Source: Clostridia bacterium (GTDB lineage: Bacteria; Bacillota; Clostridia; Oscillospirales; Acutalibacteraceae). From it: a stretch of DNA of 34,319 nucleotides. Each line of letters begins with the position of its first letter. The first letter of the stretch is position 1. The stretch spans positions 1 through 34,319 of the forward strand of contig JAGBSO010000036.1 in assembly GCA_017631795.1 (NCBI GenBank), written 5' to 3'. The translations under genes and the position numbers were made by a program. Shown here in pieces: positions 31,784 to 34,319 of the stretch. The notes beneath the pieces were generated by a model. That model saw only the letters and a list, made by a program, of their open reading frames with translations. It searched no databases and was not told where the DNA came from.

Positions 31784-34162
31784 ATGACTATTCTTGAAAA
31801 AATAAAAACAGGATTCACATATTTTGACGGCGGAACGGGAACAGTTCTGCAAAAGAAAGGTCTGAAAGCAGGAGAACTGCCCGAAGAATGGAATCTGACT
31901 CACAGAGAAGAAATAATCGATCTGCATTTGTCATATCTGAATGCAGGCAGTAACATTATAAATACAAACACTTTCGGTGCAAACATTCTTAAATTCCCTA
32001 AAGCGCATCTTGAAGAAATCATAACTGCCGCAATCGAAAATGCTCTTGAAGCAAAAAGACGATGCGGCAGAGAAGATGTGTGGATTGCACTTGATATCGG
32101 CCCGTCAGGAAAACTTCTCAAACCCTACGGCACACTCGATTTTGAAGATGCCGTATCTGTTTTTGCAGAAACGGTAAAAATCGGTGCATCAAAAGGTGTT
32201 GACATTATCAACATCGAAACCATGACCGATTCATACGAAACAAAAGCGGCTGTCCTTGCGGCAAAAGAAAATTGCAGTCTTCCGATTTTTGCAACCAATG
32301 TTTACGATGCAAAGGGCAAACTCATGACAGGCGCAGATGCAAAAGCCATGGTCGCTTTGCTTGAAGGTCTCGGCGTTGCTGCACTGGGTCTCAATTGCTC
32401 TCTGGGTCCGAAAGAGATGAAAAATATCGCAGAAGAAATCTGTAACTATGCATCCGTGCCCGTTATTGTAAAACCCAATGCAGGTCTTCCCGAAACAGCA
32501 GACGGTGAAACTGTATATAATGTGCTTCCCGAAGATTTCGCATCAGAAATGGCTGAAATCGCTGCATCCGGTGCAGTTATTCTGGGTGGTTGCTGCGGTA
32601 CAAACCCCGATTACATAAAAGCGCTTGTTGAAAAGACAAAAAATATAACTCCCGCAGAAATCACAGACAAAAATATAACTCTTGTGTCTTCTTACACTCA
32701 TGCCGTTGAAATCGGCAAAAAACCTGCCATCATCGGTGAAAGAATCAACCCCACAGGCAAAAAACTCTTCAAAGAGGCTCTGAGAAATCACGATATTGAC
32801 TACATCCTGAATGAAGGATTTGAACAGCAGGACAAAAAGTGTCATATTCTTGATGTAAATGTGGGACTTCCCGAAATTGACGAAAAAGCACTTCTTACAG
32901 AAGTTGTGCAGGAGCTTCAGGCTGTTATTGACCTGCCTTTGCAGATTGACACATCCGATGTTGATGCAATGGAAAGTGCTATGCGCCGTTACAACGGAAA
33001 ACCGATGATAAATTCCGTAAACGGTAAACAGGACAGCATGGACAAAATCTTTCCGCTTGTTAAAAAATACGGCGGTGTGCTTGTCGGTCTCACTCTCGAT
33101 GAAAACGGTATTCCTGAAACAGCCGAAGGCAGAATTGCCGTTGCGGAAAAGATTTACAATGAAGCTGCAAAATACGGTATTGCGAAAAAGGATATTGTTA
33201 TCGACCCGCTTACTCTTACCGTCAGCACAGGCAGTGACAATGCAAAAATCACTCTTGATGCGGTTAAGGGCATACATGATTTGGACGGAAAAACAGTGCT
33301 TGGTGTTTCAAATGTCTCATTCGGACTTCCCGAAAGACAGAATATAAACTCTGTTTTCTATACTCTTGCGCTCAACGCAGGTCTTGATGCGGCTATCATC
33401 AATCCCAAATCAGATGACATGATGAAAGCCTATTACAGTTTCTGTGCTCTTATGGGATATGATGAAAACTTCATTGATTACATCGGCTTTGCTTCCGATG
33501 CAAAAAAGGAAGAAGCACCCGTCAAGAAAGACGAAAACGAAACTGTTTCGCTGAAAACCGCAGTCATCAAAGGTATGGGTGAAAAAGCGGCATCTGCTGC
33601 CGAAAAACTGCTCTCAGAAAAGAAACCCACAGAAGTTATTGATGAAATTCTTATTCCCGCACTTGATGAAGTGGGTCAGGATTTTGAGAAAAACAAGATT
33701 TTCCTGCCTCAGCTTCTTATGAGTGCAGATGCAGCGGGTAAAGCATTTGACATTATAAAAAAGAAGATTTCCGAAAGCGAAGAGAATTCAGCTAAAAAAG
33801 GTACGGTTGTAATCGCAACAGTCAAAGGCGATATTCACGATATCGGCAAAAATATCGTAAAAGTCATTCTTGAAAACTACGGTTTTGATGTCATTGACCT
33901 TGGTAAAGATGTGCCTGAAGAAACAATTGTGAAGACAGTTGTTGAAAATGATATAAAGCTCTGCGGTCTTTCAGCGCTGATGACTTCAACAGTGCCTGCA
34001 ATGGAAGCAACAATAAAGCTTCTTAAAGAAAAAGCACCCGATTGCAAAACAGTCGTCGGCGGCGCTGTGCTGACTCAGGAATATGCGGATATGATAGGCG
34101 CATCATTCTATGCAAAAGACGCAATGGAAACAGTCCGCTTTGCAGAGCAGATATTTAAATAA
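31784..34162 (+). CDS. metH: Cobalamin-dependent methionine synthase, short form without reactivation domain
   Basis: A 792-residue enzyme transferring methyl from 5-methyl-THF via cobalamin to homocysteine. Order: homocysteine S-methyltransferase domain (about 1-285) with zinc ligands Cys205, Cys270 and Cys271; pterin-binding domain (about 300-560) opening with IIGERINPTGKK; cobalamin cap (about 585-660); and B12-binding Rossmann domain (about 665-792) with the base-off motif D683-x-H685-x-x-G688, where His685 ligates cobalt, and GLSALMTSTVPAM later. The E. coli enzyme is about 1227 residues and has a C-terminal SAM-binding reactivation domain; that domain is missing here, as in other clostridial and Thermotoga enzymes. 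A separate reactivator is therefore expected but none is in the window. It is coupled to metF. Confidence 0.95.
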   Translation: MTILEKIKTGFTYFDGGTGTVLQKKGLKAGELPEEWNLTHREEIIDLHLSYLNAGSNIINTNTFGANILKFPKAHLEEIITAAIENALEAKRRCGREDVWIALDIGPSGKLLKPYGTLDFEDAVSVFAETVKIGASKGVDIINIETMTDSYETKAAVLAAKENCSLPIFATNVYDAKGKLMTGADAKAMVALLEGLGVAALGLNCSLGPKEMKNIAEEICNYASVPVIVKPNAGLPETADGETVYNVLPEDFASEMAEIAASGAVILGGCCGTNPDYIKALVEKTKNITPAEITDKNITLVSSYTHAVEIGKKPAIIGERINPTGKKLFKEALRNHDIDYILNEGFEQQDKKCHILDVNVGLPEIDEKALLTEVVQELQAVIDLPLQIDTSDVDAMESAMRRYNGKPMINSVNGKQDSMDKIFPLVKKYGGVLVGLTLDENGIPETAEGRIAVAEKIYNEAAKYGIAKKDIVIDPLTLTVSTGSDNAKITLDAVKGIHDLDGKTVLGVSNVSFGLPERQNINSVFYTLALNAGLDAAIINPKSDDMMKAYYSFCALMGYDENFIDYIGFASDAKKEEAPVKKDENETVSLKTAVIKGMGEKAASAAEKLLSEKKPTEVIDEILIPALDEVGQDFEKNKIFLPQLLMSADAAGKAFDIIKKKISESEENSAKKGTVVIATVKGDIHDIGKNIVKVILENYGFDVIDLGKDVPEETIVKTVVENDIKLCGLSALMTSTVPAMEATIKLLKEKAPDCKTVVGGAVLTQEYADMIGASFYAKDAMETVRFAEQIFK

Positions 34163-34164
34163 AC

Positions 34165-34190
34165 AATAATTTAGCGGTGCTAAATTATTT
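34165..34190 (+). terminator. Hairpin after metH, likely terminator
   Basis: A perfect 11-bp stem (AATAATTTAGC / GCTAAATTATT) with a 3-base loop, immediately after the metH stop. The T-run is short, so termination may be weak. The same kind of hairpin lies at 124-150 beside the left-end repeat, so it may instead be part of the repeat. Confidence 0.55.
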
Positions 34191-34319
34191 AATGCGTAAT
34201 TCATAATGCGTAATTCGTAATTGATGAAGGGGTTACACCCCTTACCCCATTACAATGGTTCAAAAGGCGAAGCCTTTTCCTAAATTACGCATTACGAATT
34301 AAGAATTACGAATTGAAAC
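34165..34319. repeat. Composite palindromic intergenic repeat (right end)
   Basis: After the hairpin at 34165-34189, an arm made of repeated AATGCGTAATTC/GTAATT words (34191-34224) is imperfectly complementary to the arm at 34281-34315 (AAATTACGCATTACGAATT and a further copy). Between the arms are two perfect hairpins: AAGGGGT/ACCCCTT (34227-34243) and AAAAGGC-GAA-GCCTTTT (34262-34278), the latter holding a GCGAAGC core. No ORF is present. The layout is the same as at 1-150, though the arm sequences differ. The element may continue past the window end. Confidence 0.7.

Noticed and set aside
32543..33277. 244-codon open frame on the minus strand inside metH
   Set aside because: It is antisense to a conserved catalytic domain, Cys/Phe-rich as antisense frames of this codon usage are, and lacks a ribosome site.
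1..34319. tRNA, rRNA, prophage, IS or toxin-antitoxin genes
   Set aside because: No tRNA cloverleaf or rRNA sequence, and no integrase, transposase, capsid or small toxin-antitoxin pair could be recognised among the plausible coding regions.

Overview
The window reads as the chromosome of a gut-type, anaerobic, low-to-mid GC Clostridia, most likely Oscillospiraceae/Ruminococcaceae. The basis is: strong AGGAGG-type ribosome sites, TTGACA/TATAAT promoters, a T-box in front of thrS, a type III glutamine synthetase, a short MetH, and many secreted proteins ending in or containing dockerin repeats of the form GDxNxDGxxTAADARLxLRxSAxLE. No plasmid, phage, IS or CRISPR genes were seen. This assignment is an inference from gene content; no search was run.

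Layout. 1-150: a palindromic intergenic repeat. 151-4905 (all minus): galactose/glucose-type sugar-binding lipoprotein, MATE exporter, sugar-phosphate nucleotidyltransferase, GNAT acetyltransferase and a small membrane protein of unknown function. 5009-11276 (all minus): a secreted trio made of a neutral-ceramidase-like protein, a GH18 glycosidase and a 1169-residue dockerin protein carrying two metallophosphoesterase-like domains whose metal-binding motifs are largely or completely erased. 11471-16279 (plus): a small chagasin-type (I42) protease inhibitor and a 1399-residue dockerin protein built of about 27 C-x9/10-C-x2-C-x14/15-H modules. 16452-19506: a purine permease facing a convergent threonine ammonia-lyase/RidA operon across a bidirectional terminator. 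19627-22063 (minus): a BspA-type leucine-rich-repeat dockerin protein and a PLP aminotransferase. 22213-24720 (plus): two tandem paralogous secreted proteins with the order N-terminal beta domain, dockerin, chagasin-like domain. 24864-34162: glnN, a TIR repeat element, a small membrane protein, T-box-thrS, a lipoprotein (minus), and the metF-metH operon. 34165-34319: a second composite palindromic repeat of the same design as the one at the left end.

How the genes fit together. The housekeeping genes form recognisable units: IlvA makes reactive enamines that RidA hydrolyses; MetF feeds methyl-THF to MetH; the T-box senses uncharged tRNA-Thr for thrS. The accessory layer is the interesting part. 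Five dockerin-bearing secreted proteins lie within 17 kb with no scaffoldin in sight. None of the five is an obvious polysaccharide-degrading enzyme: one is a double pseudo-phosphoesterase, one a metal/disulfide-type repeat rod, one an LRR adhesin-like protein, and two carry protease-inhibitor-like domains. My working hypothesis is a cell-surface or extracellular protein assembly for binding and protection rather than a classical cellulosome.
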